Made by a program: the position numbers and the translations under genes. The notes beneath the pieces were generated by a model that was not told where the DNA came from, ran no database searches, and worked only from the letters and a program-made list of their open reading frames with translations. Shown one piece after another: positions 27,481 through 36,967 of a stretch of 64,000 nt of DNA (position 1 is its first letter; every line of letters starts with the position of its first letter). Origin of the DNA: Sulfitobacter sp. HNIBRBA3233 (GTDB lineage: Bacteria > Pseudomonadota > Alphaproteobacteria > Rhodobacterales > Rhodobacteraceae); assembly GCF_040149665.1 (NCBI RefSeq), contig NZ_JBEFLP010000001.1:248001-312000 (forward strand). Direction: 5' to 3'.

Positions 27481-29073
27481 GTGAAGACCACAATGAATCT
27501 GAAAGGGCTGATGGCGGCGGGTGCCGTCTTTGCCCTGAGCGCGGGCGCCGTTGCGGCGCAAACGCTCACCGTGGGCGTCCGGGGTGGCCCGGAATCGCTG
27601 GATCCGCATTACTCGGCGCTGGGCAGCCACGCCGAAGCGGCCAAGCATATCTTCGACACGCTGGTATGGTCCGGCACCGACCTTCAGATCGAACCGGGTC
27701 TGGCGACCGAGTGGACCCCGATCGACGAGGACACCTGGGAATTCAAACTGCGCGAAGGCGTGAAATTCCACGACGGCAGCGACTTCACCGCCGAGGATGT
27801 GAAATTCTCGATCGAGCGTATTCCGGTCGTGTCCGGCCCCACAACCACGACGATCTACGTGCGCCGTGTGTCCGAGGTCGAGATCGTGGATGACTACACG
27901 CTCAACATCCACACCGACGGGCCAGCAGCCACGCTGCCCTATGACTTCGTGCGCCTGTTCATCGTCTCGTCCGAAGCGGCGGCCGATTATTCCACGCCAG
28001 AGACAGCCGCCGAGGGCTTCAACTCGGGTGCGGCGGCCATCGGCACCGGTCCTTACAAATACGTCAGCTGGGAGCCCAAGGGCGATCTGGTTCTCGAAGG
28101 CTTTGACGACTACTGGCGCGGGCCGGGCGCATGGGAAACGGTGATCCGCAAGGAAATCCCGAACGACAGCTCGCGTCTTGCGGCGCTGAAGGCGGGGCAG
28201 GTTGATCTGATCAACTATGTTTCCTCCGTCGACTATCTGGCACTTGAAAACGACGCCGATGTCGAAGCCGTGAAGGGCGATTCCGTCTATGTGATGAACC
28301 TGCAGCTCGACCAGCGCGAAGACACGCCCATGGTCTTTGCCAACGACGGCTCCAAGCTCGATGAAAACCCGCTGCGCAACCCGCTGGTGCGCGAGGCGAT
28401 TGATCTGGCCATCGACCGTCAGACCATGGTCGACATCGTTCTGGAAGGTCTCGGCAAACCTGCCAACCAGATGATGCCTCCGGGCTTCTTCGGGTCTTCC
28501 GAGGATATTCCGATGCCCGAATACAACCCGGCAAAGGCCAAGGAACTGCTGGCCGAAGCGGGCTATCCCGACGGCTTCAAGATCGAGCTTTACTGCACGG
28601 CGGACCGTCTGCCGGGTGACGGCGCGATCTGTCAGGGGCTGGGCCAGATGTTCAGCCAGATCGGCATCACCACGGACGTGAACGCGATCAGCAAGACTGT
28701 CTACTTCCCCGCTCAGGCGCGGCTGGAATACTCGGTCTTTATGAATGGCTGGGGCACGCTGACGGGCGAGGCTTCCTATACGCTGGGCAGCCTTGCGCAT
28801 TCCAACAACCCCGATGTCAAACTGGGTGCCTTCAACCGCATCGAGTACAAAAACGACAGGGTCGACGAACTGCTGCAGGCCGGTGCCACGATGCTGGACG
28901 CGGACGAACGTCGCGCGGCCTACGAGGAAGCGATGGAGCTGACGATGGCCGACAAGGTCTATATCTCGATCGTGCAGTTGCAGACCGTCTGGGGCGCGAA
29001 GGCCGACACGCTGGAGTTCGAACCGCGTTTCGACGAGGATACGCTTGCGTATTTCGTGAAGCCCGCGAACTGA
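27481..29073 (+). CDS. ABC transporter substrate-binding protein (peptide/nickel family 5)
   Basis: A 530-residue precursor with a signal peptide (about 25 residues, ending GAVAA) and a family 5 extracellular solute-binding domain (SBP_bac_5): VGVRGGPESLDPHYSALG at the start, FKLREGVKFHDGSDFTAEDVKFSIERI as the family signature. Such proteins bind oligopeptides, opines, nickel-chelates or glycosides. GTG at 27481 follows AAGGGGAGA; ATG at 27493 is a less likely alternative that still gives a signal peptide. It is the first gene of the importer operon and the 83-base gap to the permease gene is the only sizeable gap in it. The divergent amidohydrolase operon hints at a peptide-like or cyclic amide ligand. 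Confidence 0.92.
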   Translation: MKTTMNLKGLMAAGAVFALSAGAVAAQTLTVGVRGGPESLDPHYSALGSHAEAAKHIFDTLVWSGTDLQIEPGLATEWTPIDEDTWEFKLREGVKFHDGSDFTAEDVKFSIERIPVVSGPTTTTIYVRRVSEVEIVDDYTLNIHTDGPAATLPYDFVRLFIVSSEAAADYSTPETAAEGFNSGAAAIGTGPYKYVSWEPKGDLVLEGFDDYWRGPGAWETVIRKEIPNDSSRLAALKAGQVDLINYVSSVDYLALENDADVEAVKGDSVYVMNLQLDQREDTPMVFANDGSKLDENPLRNPLVREAIDLAIDRQTMVDIVLEGLGKPANQMMPPGFFGSSEDIPMPEYNPAKAKELLAEAGYPDGFKIELYCTADRLPGDGAICQGLGQMFSQIGITTDVNAISKTVYFPAQARLEYSVFMNGWGTLTGEASYTLGSLAHSNNPDVKLGAFNRIEYKNDRVDELLQAGATMLDADERRAAYEEAMELTMADKVYISIVQLQTVWGAKADTLEFEPRFDEDTLAYFVKPAN

Positions 29074-29156
29074 TACGACTTTCACGATGACGGGGCGGGC
29101 GGTGCCGATGCGCCGCCCGCTCCTTTCCAGATACCTCCCCCCTCAAAGGATCCCTC

Positions 29157-30131
29157 ATGCTCGGCTTCGTCATCCAGCGGCTTTTGCAGGCTTTCGCGGT
29201 CATGGCCGTGATGTCGGTGATCGTCTTTTTCGGGGTCTATGCCATCGGCAACCCGGTCGATATCGTCATCCCGCCCGATGCCACGCAGGAAATCCGTGCC
29301 GAGGCGATCCGGCGTCTGGGGCTCGACCGCCCGGTGTGGGAGCAATACGGCATCTTCGTCGCCAATCTGGTGCAGGGCGATTTCGGACGCAGCTTTATCT
29401 ACAACGAACCGGTGCTGAAGCTGATCGGCGGGCGTCTTCCCGCCACGCTGGAGCTGGTGCTGATCTCGGTCATTTCGGCCACGGTGCTGGGGGTCAGCCT
29501 TGGCGTCTACGCGGGCTATCGCCCCGACAGCTGGGTGTCCAAGACGATCATGGGCGTGTCGATCCTCGGGTTTTCGGTGCCGTCTTTCTGGGTCGGGTTG
29601 ATCCTGATCCTGACTTTCGCCGTTTCGCTGGGCTGGCTGCCTGCGGGGGGGCGCGGCGACACGGTCGAGCTGTGGGGCATCCGCTGGTCGTTCCTGACCA
29701 TCGACGGGCTGAGCCATATCGTGCTGCCTGCCGTCAATCTTGCCCTGTTCAAATTCGCCATGATGATCCGTCTGGCCCGTGCGGGCACGCGTGAAATCAT
29801 GCTGACCGATACGGTCAAATTCGCCCGTGCGGCGGGTATTTCCGAGCGCGTGATCCTGCGCCGGCACCTGCTCAAACTCATCTCTATCCCGATTATTACC
29901 GTCTTCGGTCTCGAACTCGGCTCGACACTGGCCTTTGCCGTGGTGACCGAAACGATCTTCAGCTGGCCGGGTGTCGGCAAGCTGATCATCGACAGCATCG
30001 CGGTCCTCGACCGCCCGGTGATGGTGGCCTATCTCATCCTCACGGCGCTGTTGTTCGTGACCATCAACTTCGTGGTCGATCTGGTGTTCGCGCTGATCGA
30101 TCCACGCCTGCGCACAAGGGCCGCGTCATGA
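29157..30131 (+). CDS. ABC transporter permease (DppB/OppB type)
   Basis: The 324-residue inner-membrane subunit has six predicted helices. The first loop carries EAIRRLGLDRPVWEQYG, the standard DppB feature after helix 1. The EAA motif that docks with the ATPase is REIMLTDTVKFARAAGISERVILRRHLLK (about 215-243). It pairs with the next permease to form the channel. The stop overlaps the next start (ATGA). Confidence 0.92.
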   Translation: MLGFVIQRLLQAFAVMAVMSVIVFFGVYAIGNPVDIVIPPDATQEIRAEAIRRLGLDRPVWEQYGIFVANLVQGDFGRSFIYNEPVLKLIGGRLPATLELVLISVISATVLGVSLGVYAGYRPDSWVSKTIMGVSILGFSVPSFWVGLILILTFAVSLGWLPAGGRGDTVELWGIRWSFLTIDGLSHIVLPAVNLALFKFAMMIRLARAGTREIMLTDTVKFARAAGISERVILRRHLLKLISIPIITVFGLELGSTLAFAVVTETIFSWPGVGKLIIDSIAVLDRPVMVAYLILTALLFVTINFVVDLVFALIDPRLRTRAAS

Positions 30132-31006
30132 GCCAGTCCACCCCCCTGGGCCGTTTCTGGGCCGAGTTCCGAGAGAACAAGGTCGCTGTCGTGGCGCTCT
30201 GTGTCTGCGTGGCGATGATCCTGCTCGCGGTGTTCGCGCCGCTGTTCTCGCCGCAGGATCCTTATGATCTGGGCAACCTCAACCTGATGGACAGCCGCCG
30301 CCCGCCGGGCTTTGTCGGGTCGGGCGAATATACCCACCTGCTGGGCACAGACCCGCAGGGGCGCGATCTGCTGAGCGCGATTTTCTACGGGCTGCGCATC
30401 TCGATCCAGATCGGCATCGCGGCAGGGGCGGTGGCGCTTACCATCGGTACGGCGCTCGGGATCACGGCGGCCTATTTCGGGGGGCGCATCGAAACGCTGA
30501 TCATGCGGATCGTGGATCTGCAACTGAGCTTTCCCGCGATCCTTCTGGCGCTGGTTCTGGTGGCGCTTCTGGGGCAGGGCAAGGGACAGCTGATCGGCGC
30601 GCTGGTCGCGGCCCAATACGCCTATTTCGCGCGCACCGCTTACGGTGCTGCCAAATCCGAGCGCCGCAAGGATTACATCGAGGCCGCCCTCGCCACACCG
30701 CTGAAATCGCGGGTGGTGATCCTGCGCCACATCCTGCCCAACTGCATGCCGCCGCTGATCGTCGTGGCGACCGTGCAGATCGCGAATTCGATCTCGCTTG
30801 AGGCCACGCTGAGCTTTCTGGGCCTCGGCCTGCCGGTGACCGAACCAAGCCTCGGCATGCTGATATCGAACGGCTTTCCCTACATGATGTCGGGGCGCTA
30901 CTGGATTTCGATCTATCCCGGTATCGCGCTGATCATCCTGATCGTTGCGATCAATATCGTGGGCGACCAGATCCGTGACCAATTCAATCCGAGGCTGCGC
31001 AAATGA
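30128..31006 (+). CDS. ABC transporter permease (DppC/OppC type)
   Basis: A 292-residue partner permease with the DppC-type N-terminal segment (FWAEFRENKVAVVALCVCVAMILLAVFAPL) and the motif LLGTDPQGRDLLSAIFYGLRIS. Its EAA motif is KDYIEAALATPLKSRVVILRHILPN. Five to six membrane helices. Joined by ATGA overlaps to the permease before it and the ATPase after it. Confidence 0.92.
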   Translation: MSQSTPLGRFWAEFRENKVAVVALCVCVAMILLAVFAPLFSPQDPYDLGNLNLMDSRRPPGFVGSGEYTHLLGTDPQGRDLLSAIFYGLRISIQIGIAAGAVALTIGTALGITAAYFGGRIETLIMRIVDLQLSFPAILLALVLVALLGQGKGQLIGALVAAQYAYFARTAYGAAKSERRKDYIEAALATPLKSRVVILRHILPNCMPPLIVVATVQIANSISLEATLSFLGLGLPVTEPSLGMLISNGFPYMMSGRYWISIYPGIALIILIVAINIVGDQIRDQFNPRLRK

Positions 31007-31980
31007 GTGTGCTCGAAGTCGAAAACCTGCGGACCGAATTCTTTACCCGTGCGGGCACCCTGCGGGCGGTCAATGATGTATCCTTCCGGCTCGAGCGCGG
31101 AGAGATCCTCGGCCTCGTGGGCGAAAGCGGATCGGGCAAGACAGTTACCGGCTTTTCGCTCCTCGGTCTGGTTGACGAGCCCGGCCGGATCACCGGCGGC
31201 TCGGTCAAGCTGAACGGTCAGGAGCTTGTCGGGCTGCCGCAGGACAAGCTGCGCAAACTGCGCGGGCGCGACATCTCGATGATCTTTCAGGATCCGATTG
31301 CCACGCTCAACCCGATGCTGACCATTGGCCAGCAGATGCACATGGCGCTTTCCGCCCACGAACGGATGAGCCGCAGCGCCGCCGACGCCCGGTCGGCAGA
31401 GGTTCTGGGCCGCGTCGGTATCCCGTCCCCGCGCCAGAGGCTCGACAACTATCCGCACCAGTTCTCGGGCGGGATGCGCCAGCGCGTGGCCATCTCGATC
31501 GCGTTGCTGCACAGCCCGTCGGTAATCGTGGCGGACGAGCCAACCACAGCGCTGGACGTCTCCATTCAGGCGCAGATCCTGCATCAAGTAAAAGAACTTG
31601 CCGCCGACATGGGCACGGCCATCATCTGGATCAGCCACGATCTGGCGGTGGTGTCGTCGCTCGCCTCGCGGCTGCTGGTGATGTACGCGGGCCGCGTGGT
31701 CGAACAGGGGCCGACCGCCACGTTGCTGCGCGATCCGCGCCATCCCTATACGCGCGGTCTGATCGACAGCCTGCCTGCGTCGACCACACCCGGCCAGATG
31801 CTGGCACAGGTGCCCGGCACCACGCCGTCGCTGCTGTCACTGCCGCCCGGATGCCCCTTCGCACCGCGCTGCGCGCGCAGCATGGACGCCTGTGCCACCA
31901 TGCCAGAGCCGACCGTGCAGGGCAGCCGCCACTGGCGCTGTCACGTCCCCGTCGGTGTGCCCCAGGAGACCCCCGCATGA
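31003..31980 (+). CDS. ABC transporter ATP-binding protein (DppD/OppD type)
   Basis: The 325-residue ATPase has Walker A GESGSGKT, the Q-loop MIFQDP, signature FSGGMRQRVAIS, Walker B VIVADEPTTALD and the switch His in ISHD. The C-terminal oligopeptide-ABC extension contains GCPFAPRCARSMDAC, the Cys-rich motif that can bind an iron-sulfur cluster in DppD relatives. It forms a heterodimer with the next ATPase. Start and stop overlap the neighbours by four bases. Confidence 0.92.
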   Translation: MSVLEVENLRTEFFTRAGTLRAVNDVSFRLERGEILGLVGESGSGKTVTGFSLLGLVDEPGRITGGSVKLNGQELVGLPQDKLRKLRGRDISMIFQDPIATLNPMLTIGQQMHMALSAHERMSRSAADARSAEVLGRVGIPSPRQRLDNYPHQFSGGMRQRVAISIALLHSPSVIVADEPTTALDVSIQAQILHQVKELAADMGTAIIWISHDLAVVSSLASRLLVMYAGRVVEQGPTATLLRDPRHPYTRGLIDSLPASTTPGQMLAQVPGTTPSLLSLPPGCPFAPRCARSMDACATMPEPTVQGSRHWRCHVPVGVPQETPA

Positions 31981-32969
31981 GCGCTTTTCTTTCAGTCGAT
32001 AACGTCTCGCGCCGTTTCGGTCCGCAGCTGACGCTCGGCGACCGCATCGCGGCCAGATTGGGCGCCAATGTCGAAACCCGCACGGTCCATGCGGTCGACC
32101 GCGTGGCGCTTGAGGTCAAGCAGGGCGAGACGCTGGGCCTCGTGGGCGAAAGCGGCTGCGGGAAATCCACGCTGGGCCGCGTCATGGCGGGGATATTGCC
32201 ACCGTCGGACGGGGCTGTTCTGCTCGACGGTGTGCCGGTGATGGAAGGCGGGCTGAAAACGACGACCCGCGTGCAGACCGTGTTTCAGGATCCCTTTGCA
32301 AGCCTCGATCCGCGCATGAAGGTCGGTGACGCCGTGGCCGAAGGCCCCATCGCCCACGGCCTGACGACCAAGGCAGAATCCAAGGCCTATGTCGCGCAAT
32401 GGTTCGAGAGGGTCGGGCTCGACCCCGACTGGGCCAGCCGTTATCCGCACCAGTTCTCGGGCGGGCAGCGGCAGCGGCTTGCCATCGCGCGCGCGCTAGC
32501 CATGCAGCCCGATATGCTGATCTGCGACGAACCGGTGGCGTCGCTGGATGTGTCGATCCAGGCCCAGATCATCAATCTGTTTCTGGAACTGCGCCGCGAC
32601 CTCGGGCTGACCTGCGTGTTCATCAGCCACGACCTGTCGGTCGTCCAGCACGTAAGCGACCGCGTCGTGGTGATGTACCTTGGCCGCATCGTCGAATTGG
32701 GCGAAACGCAGGCTGTCTTTGACGCGCCTGCGCATCCCTACACCCGTGCGCTGCTGGCGTCGGTGCCCAAGCTGGTGATCGACAGCGATACGCTGGTGGA
32801 TTTTCAGCCCATCGAGGGCGAAGTGCCTTCGCCGCTCTCGCCGCCGCCGGGGTGCCATTACAATCCTCGCTGCCCGCTGGCCGCCGATCTGTGTCGCGCC
32901 GAGGTGCCGCAGTTCCGCGCTCTGGGCAACGCGCGTTTCGCGGCCTGCCATTTCGCCGAAGAGGTCTGA
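31977..32969 (+). CDS. ABC transporter ATP-binding protein (DppF/OppF type)
   Basis: The 330-residue second ATPase has Walker A GESGCGKST, Q-loop TVFQDP, signature FSGGQRQRLAIA, Walker B MLICDEPVASLD and switch HD. The C-terminal extension carries the CHYNPRCPLAADLCRAEVP motif. ATG at 31977 overlaps the preceding stop; the frame is open further upstream, within the previous gene, but the family begins at this Met (MSAFLSVDNVSRRFG). Last gene of the importer operon. Confidence 0.92.
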   Translation: MSAFLSVDNVSRRFGPQLTLGDRIAARLGANVETRTVHAVDRVALEVKQGETLGLVGESGCGKSTLGRVMAGILPPSDGAVLLDGVPVMEGGLKTTTRVQTVFQDPFASLDPRMKVGDAVAEGPIAHGLTTKAESKAYVAQWFERVGLDPDWASRYPHQFSGGQRQRLAIARALAMQPDMLICDEPVASLDVSIQAQIINLFLELRRDLGLTCVFISHDLSVVQHVSDRVVVMYLGRIVELGETQAVFDAPAHPYTRALLASVPKLVIDSDTLVDFQPIEGEVPSPLSPPPGCHYNPRCPLAADLCRAEVPQFRALGNARFAACHFAEEV

Positions 32970-33035
32970 TCAGCCCTTGCCCTCGCTCCGCGCGCGCACC
33001 ATCATGAGCGCCCGTTCCACTGGATCCGAGGGCCG

Positions 33036-34175
33036 ATGTTCCGCTTTCTGCACAGTTCCGACCTGCACCTCGGCAAGCCTTTCGGGCGGTTCGATGAAGA
33101 CGTGCGCGGTCGTCTGCGCGAGGCACGTTTTGACGCGCTGAACCGTCTGGCACAGGCCGCACGCGACGGCGGTGCGCAGGTGGTGTTGCTGGCGGGCGAT
33201 ACCTTTGATCAGGAAACGCCGGCGCCGCGCCTGATCCGCCAGACGCTCAACACCATGCGCGCGGCAAGCGACATCCATTGGGTGCTGATGCCGGGCAACC
33301 ACGACAGCCTTGCCGCGACAGAGCTGTGGCAGACAATCCAGCGCGACCGCCCCGACAATCTGACACTGGCGCTCAGCGATGCGCCTGTCGATCTGGGCGC
33401 CGCGACCCTGCTGCCCGCGCCCTGTACCGCGCGCAACCCGGGCCGCGACCTGACCGAGGCGATGGGCCAACCCACCGCCGAGGGGCAGATCCGAATCGGT
33501 CTGGGCCACGGCGGGATTACCGAGTTCGCGGGCAAGGACGGCGAGGGCGGCGATGTGCCCTCAGGCGTGATCGCGCCGGACCGTGCGCGCCGTGCGGGTC
33601 TTGATTATCTGGGCTTTGGGGATTGGCACCGCCAGATGCGGATCGACGACCGCACCTGGTATTCCGGGACGCCCGAACAGGACGCGTTCAAACACGACAC
33701 GCGGGGACAGGCGCTTCTTGTGGGGATCGGGGGCGCCGGTACAGCGCCGGAGGTGACACCCGTTGTCACGGCGGCCCTGCACTGGCAGCGCAGGACCATA
33801 ACGGTAACCCCGCAGGAGGATACCGAAAGCCTGCTCGATACCGTCTTGCCACAGCTCGGCGCAAGGCGCGACACGCTGTTCGCGCTCGTCGGAGAGGGCA
33901 GGCTGGGGGTTGCGCGGATGCAGACACTGCGCGCGGGTCTGCGACGCGCGGCGCCCGACTTCCTGCATTTCGAGGAGGATCTGACGGCGGTTGCCCTCGC
34001 GCAGGAGGCCGCCGACATCGAGGCGATCGATGCCTCCGGCGGGGCGTTGCGACAGGCCGCCGAACGTCTGGCCACTCGCGCCGAGGACTCTGCGTTGTCG
34101 CAGGACGACCGCAAGGTCGCCCAAGATGCGCTGTCGCTGCTCTTCGGCTTCGCGGCAGAGGCGGGCACGGCATGA
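33036..34175 (+). CDS. Metallophosphoesterase, DNA repair exonuclease (SbcD/YhaO-like)
   Basis: A 379-residue protein of the Mre11/SbcD family. The calcineurin-type metal motifs are in order: SSDLHLGK (residues 7-14), LLAGDTFDQ, MPGNHDS and GLGHGG ... GFGDWH. It probably forms a nuclease complex with the ATPase encoded next (ATGA overlap), processing DNA ends as SbcCD or YhaO-YhaN do. The start follows GAGGG with short spacing. The gene begins 66 bases after the ABC importer operon, with no clear terminator between, so read-through is possible, though the functions are unrelated. Confidence 0.88.
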   Translation: MFRFLHSSDLHLGKPFGRFDEDVRGRLREARFDALNRLAQAARDGGAQVVLLAGDTFDQETPAPRLIRQTLNTMRAASDIHWVLMPGNHDSLAATELWQTIQRDRPDNLTLALSDAPVDLGAATLLPAPCTARNPGRDLTEAMGQPTAEGQIRIGLGHGGITEFAGKDGEGGDVPSGVIAPDRARRAGLDYLGFGDWHRQMRIDDRTWYSGTPEQDAFKHDTRGQALLVGIGGAGTAPEVTPVVTAALHWQRRTITVTPQEDTESLLDTVLPQLGARRDTLFALVGEGRLGVARMQTLRAGLRRAAPDFLHFEEDLTAVALAQEAADIEAIDASGGALRQAAERLATRAEDSALSQDDRKVAQDALSLLFGFAAEAGTA

Positions 34176-36799
34176 AGATACGCGGCCTTACCCTTGAAAA
34201 CGTGCGGAAATTCGCAGGTCAGCGGGCCGAGATCAGCGATATCGGTGACGGTATCAGCGTGATCAGCGAAGCCAACGAATTCGGGAAATCCACTTTCTTC
34301 GACGCCCTCCATGCGCTGATGTTCACCAAGCACAGCGCCACCGGCCGTGAGGTTCAGGCACTGCGCCCCGCGGCGGGTGGTGCCGTGCGCGTCGCGGCGC
34401 GGATCGAGACGGCGGAGGGCCTGTTCACGGTCGAGAAATCGTTTCTTAGCCAGAAGAGCGCCGCGGTGCGCGATGCCTCCGGCAGGCCGATCGCGCAGCA
34501 GGACGAAGCGGAGCGCTGGATCGCGCAGGTTATGGAAAGCGGCCTTGAGGGTCCGGCGGGACTGCTCTGGGTCCGGCAGGGGGTGACCGCGATGGAGCCG
34601 CTCGACGCCTCGCCAAAGGAGCGCAGCCAGCTTCTGGGGGTGCGGCGGGATCTGCTGTCGTCGGTCGCCGGAGAGATCGACATGGTGACAGGCGGTCGCC
34701 GGATGGACCGTGTGATCCGCGCGGCACAGGATGCGCTGGCCGCCCTGGCGACCCAGACGGGACGGCCCAAGGCGGGCGGGGCATGGGCCGCCGCACAGGA
34801 TGAGGCCGAAGCGCTTGAGCAGACCGCGTCGAAGCTGCGGTCCGAGGTGGCGACCCTGCGCCATGCGCTGGACCGCCGCGCGCAGGTGGCGCGGCAGCTT
34901 GCCGTGCTTGCCGATCCGGAGGCCGACGCCGACCGCCGCCGCGCACTGGCGGCCGCGCAGGCCGCGGATGCCGCCGCGCGTGCCCACGCCGAGCGTTTGG
35001 CGACCGCCCGCACGGAGGTGTCGCTGAAGACGCTGGAGCGGGATCGCGCCAGACAGGCGCTTGATACGTTGATTGCCCGCGAAGAGACGCTCAAGACCAG
35101 CGAGCAGACCTTCGACGAAGCCACCGGGGCGTTGGCGGGCGCGGAGCAGACCCTCGCCGCCGCGCAGGCGCGCTACGACGGGCTTGCGGCCCGGCGGGAC
35201 GCAGCGACCGCCCGGACCGCCGCGGTGCGCGCGGCGTTCCAAAAGGCGCAGGATGCGCAGCTGCGCGCCGGAGCGGTGGTGCAACTGGAGGCGGCAGTAA
35301 AGGCCCGTGACGCCGCACGCGCGCAGCGCGACCGCGCAGAGCAGACCCGCGCGCGCCTTTCCTCGATGCATGTCACGCCAAAGGTGCTGCGCCAGATCGA
35401 AGAGGCGGAAGAGGCGCTGCGCCGCGCGCAAGCCGATGACGCCACGGGGGTGACAATCACGCTCGCCTATAGCGGTGCGACACGTCTGGCCCGCGCGGGC
35501 ACCCCCTTGCCGGAAGGGCCGCACCGCATCACCGAGCGCCAGAGCATCGACATGCCGGGCATCGGCACCTTGACCCTCGACCCCGGGGCGGCAGCCCTGC
35601 GCGACGATCCCACCGGCGCGGCAGAGCGCGCGTTGCAAGATGCGCTCGACGGGGCAGGCCAGCCCGATGCCGCCAGTGCGCGCACCGCGGCCCGCGCCCG
35701 CGAGGATCTGGTCAGGGAAGAAGCCCTCGCGCGGCAGATGTTCGAAACCCTGGCACCGGAGGGGCTCGACCCGCTGGAGGCCGCCGTGGCAGATGCGCAG
35801 GCGCGTCTGGAACGTTTGCAAGCGACGGATGCGGATGCCGAAGCCCCGGCGCAGACTGCGCAGGATCTGGAGGCGGCCGAGCGGGCGGAACAGGCGGCCC
35901 GCGGCGAGGCCGACGAGGCCCGCGAGGGTCTGGACCACGCGCGAACCGCCTTCGCCCGCGCTCAGGCACGCGCCGAAACCGCACAGGCCGCGCGTGACAA
36001 GGCGCAGGCCGATTTCGGCACGCGGCAGGATCACGAAACCGCCCGGCAGGACGCCGCGCGCGCACTGGCGCTGGCAGAAGCGGAACTGGGCGAAGCGCAA
36101 GCCGCCGTGGCCACGCTGGAGCGCGAGGCCCCCGATTTCGACACGGTCGCCGCCGCGCTGGCGCGGGCCGAAGGGGCCGTGGCACAGGCCGACAGCGATA
36201 TCCAGCGCCTGCGGACCGATCTGGGCGCTTTGGCCGCCGAGATCAGAACCCGCGCCGAGGATGGCGTCGAAGAGGCGCTGGCCGAAGCCGAGGGCCGCCA
36301 CAGCGCTGCCGCCGCGCGGGCGGAGCGTTTCGCGGCGGAAGTGGCGGCGCTGCGGCTGTTGATCGACACCTTGCAGCAGACCCGCGGCGCGGCGCAGGAT
36401 GCCTATTTCGGCCCGATCCAGCAGGAACTCAAGCCGCTGCTGGCCATCCTGCACGCGGATGCGGCGCTCAGCTTCGATCCAGGGACGCTGCTGCCCGCCC
36501 AGATGACCCGCGACGGCACCGAGGAAACGCTGGAGCGCCTCAGCGGCGGGACGCAGGAGCAGATCGCGGTGCTGACCCGGCTCGCCTTTGCGCGGCTATT
36601 CGCGCGGGCGGGCAAGCCGATGCCGGTGATCCTCGACGATGCGCTGGTCTATTCCGACGACGACAGGATCGAGCGGATGTTCACCGCGCTGCACCGCGTG
36701 GCGCAGGACCAGCAGGTGATCGTCTTCACCTGCCGCCAGCGCGCTTTCGGCGGTCTCGGCGGGACGCGCCCGACCGTCACCATAGGCCCGATTGCCTGA
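34172..36799 (+). CDS. AAA ATPase, SbcC/YhaN-like
   Basis: The 875-residue SMC/Rad50-type ATPase is the partner of the nuclease before it. The N-terminal nucleotide-binding half has a Walker A reading SEANEFGKST (Glu where the first Gly/Ala is usual). Long Ala/Glu/Arg-rich coiled coils fill about 190-430 and 530-730, separated by a globular beta-rich insert (about 430-490, TGVTITLAYSGATRL), as in YhaN. The C-terminal half has signature LSGGTQEQIAVLTRLA and Walker B MPVILDDALVYSDDDR. No zinc-hook CxxC is seen, so it fits YhaN rather than SbcC. Start ATG 34172 overlaps the nuclease stop. Confidence 0.88.
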   Translation: MKIRGLTLENVRKFAGQRAEISDIGDGISVISEANEFGKSTFFDALHALMFTKHSATGREVQALRPAAGGAVRVAARIETAEGLFTVEKSFLSQKSAAVRDASGRPIAQQDEAERWIAQVMESGLEGPAGLLWVRQGVTAMEPLDASPKERSQLLGVRRDLLSSVAGEIDMVTGGRRMDRVIRAAQDALAALATQTGRPKAGGAWAAAQDEAEALEQTASKLRSEVATLRHALDRRAQVARQLAVLADPEADADRRRALAAAQAADAAARAHAERLATARTEVSLKTLERDRARQALDTLIAREETLKTSEQTFDEATGALAGAEQTLAAAQARYDGLAARRDAATARTAAVRAAFQKAQDAQLRAGAVVQLEAAVKARDAARAQRDRAEQTRARLSSMHVTPKVLRQIEEAEEALRRAQADDATGVTITLAYSGATRLARAGTPLPEGPHRITERQSIDMPGIGTLTLDPGAAALRDDPTGAAERALQDALDGAGQPDAASARTAARAREDLVREEALARQMFETLAPEGLDPLEAAVADAQARLERLQATDADAEAPAQTAQDLEAAERAEQAARGEADEAREGLDHARTAFARAQARAETAQAARDKAQADFGTRQDHETARQDAARALALAEAELGEAQAAVATLEREAPDFDTVAAALARAEGAVAQADSDIQRLRTDLGALAAEIRTRAEDGVEEALAEAEGRHSAAAARAERFAAEVAALRLLIDTLQQTRGAAQDAYFGPIQQELKPLLAILHADAALSFDPGTLLPAQMTRDGTEETLERLSGGTQEQIAVLTRLAFARLFARAGKPMPVILDDALVYSDDDRIERMFTALHRVAQDQQVIVFTCRQRAFGGLGGTRPTVTIGPIA

Positions 36800-36967
36800 G
36801 AAACCGGCAACTGCCCCGACGCAACGCGGGCGCGGCCGGGAAAACCCTGTGCATCGGGATGTTGCTGTGCTGAAATGTGCTGAAAGCCACCGAAAGAAAC
36901 TGCCATCCAACACCTTCGCGCCCCAGACCTGCCCCAGCCGCCCGCGCCCCAGCGTGCGCGCGGTGCC

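Noticed and set aside
33605..36454. 949-codon open frame antisense to the SbcC/YhaN-like gene
   Set aside because: Low-complexity Arg/Gly/Leu sequence produced by the Ala/Glu coiled-coil codons on the true strand.
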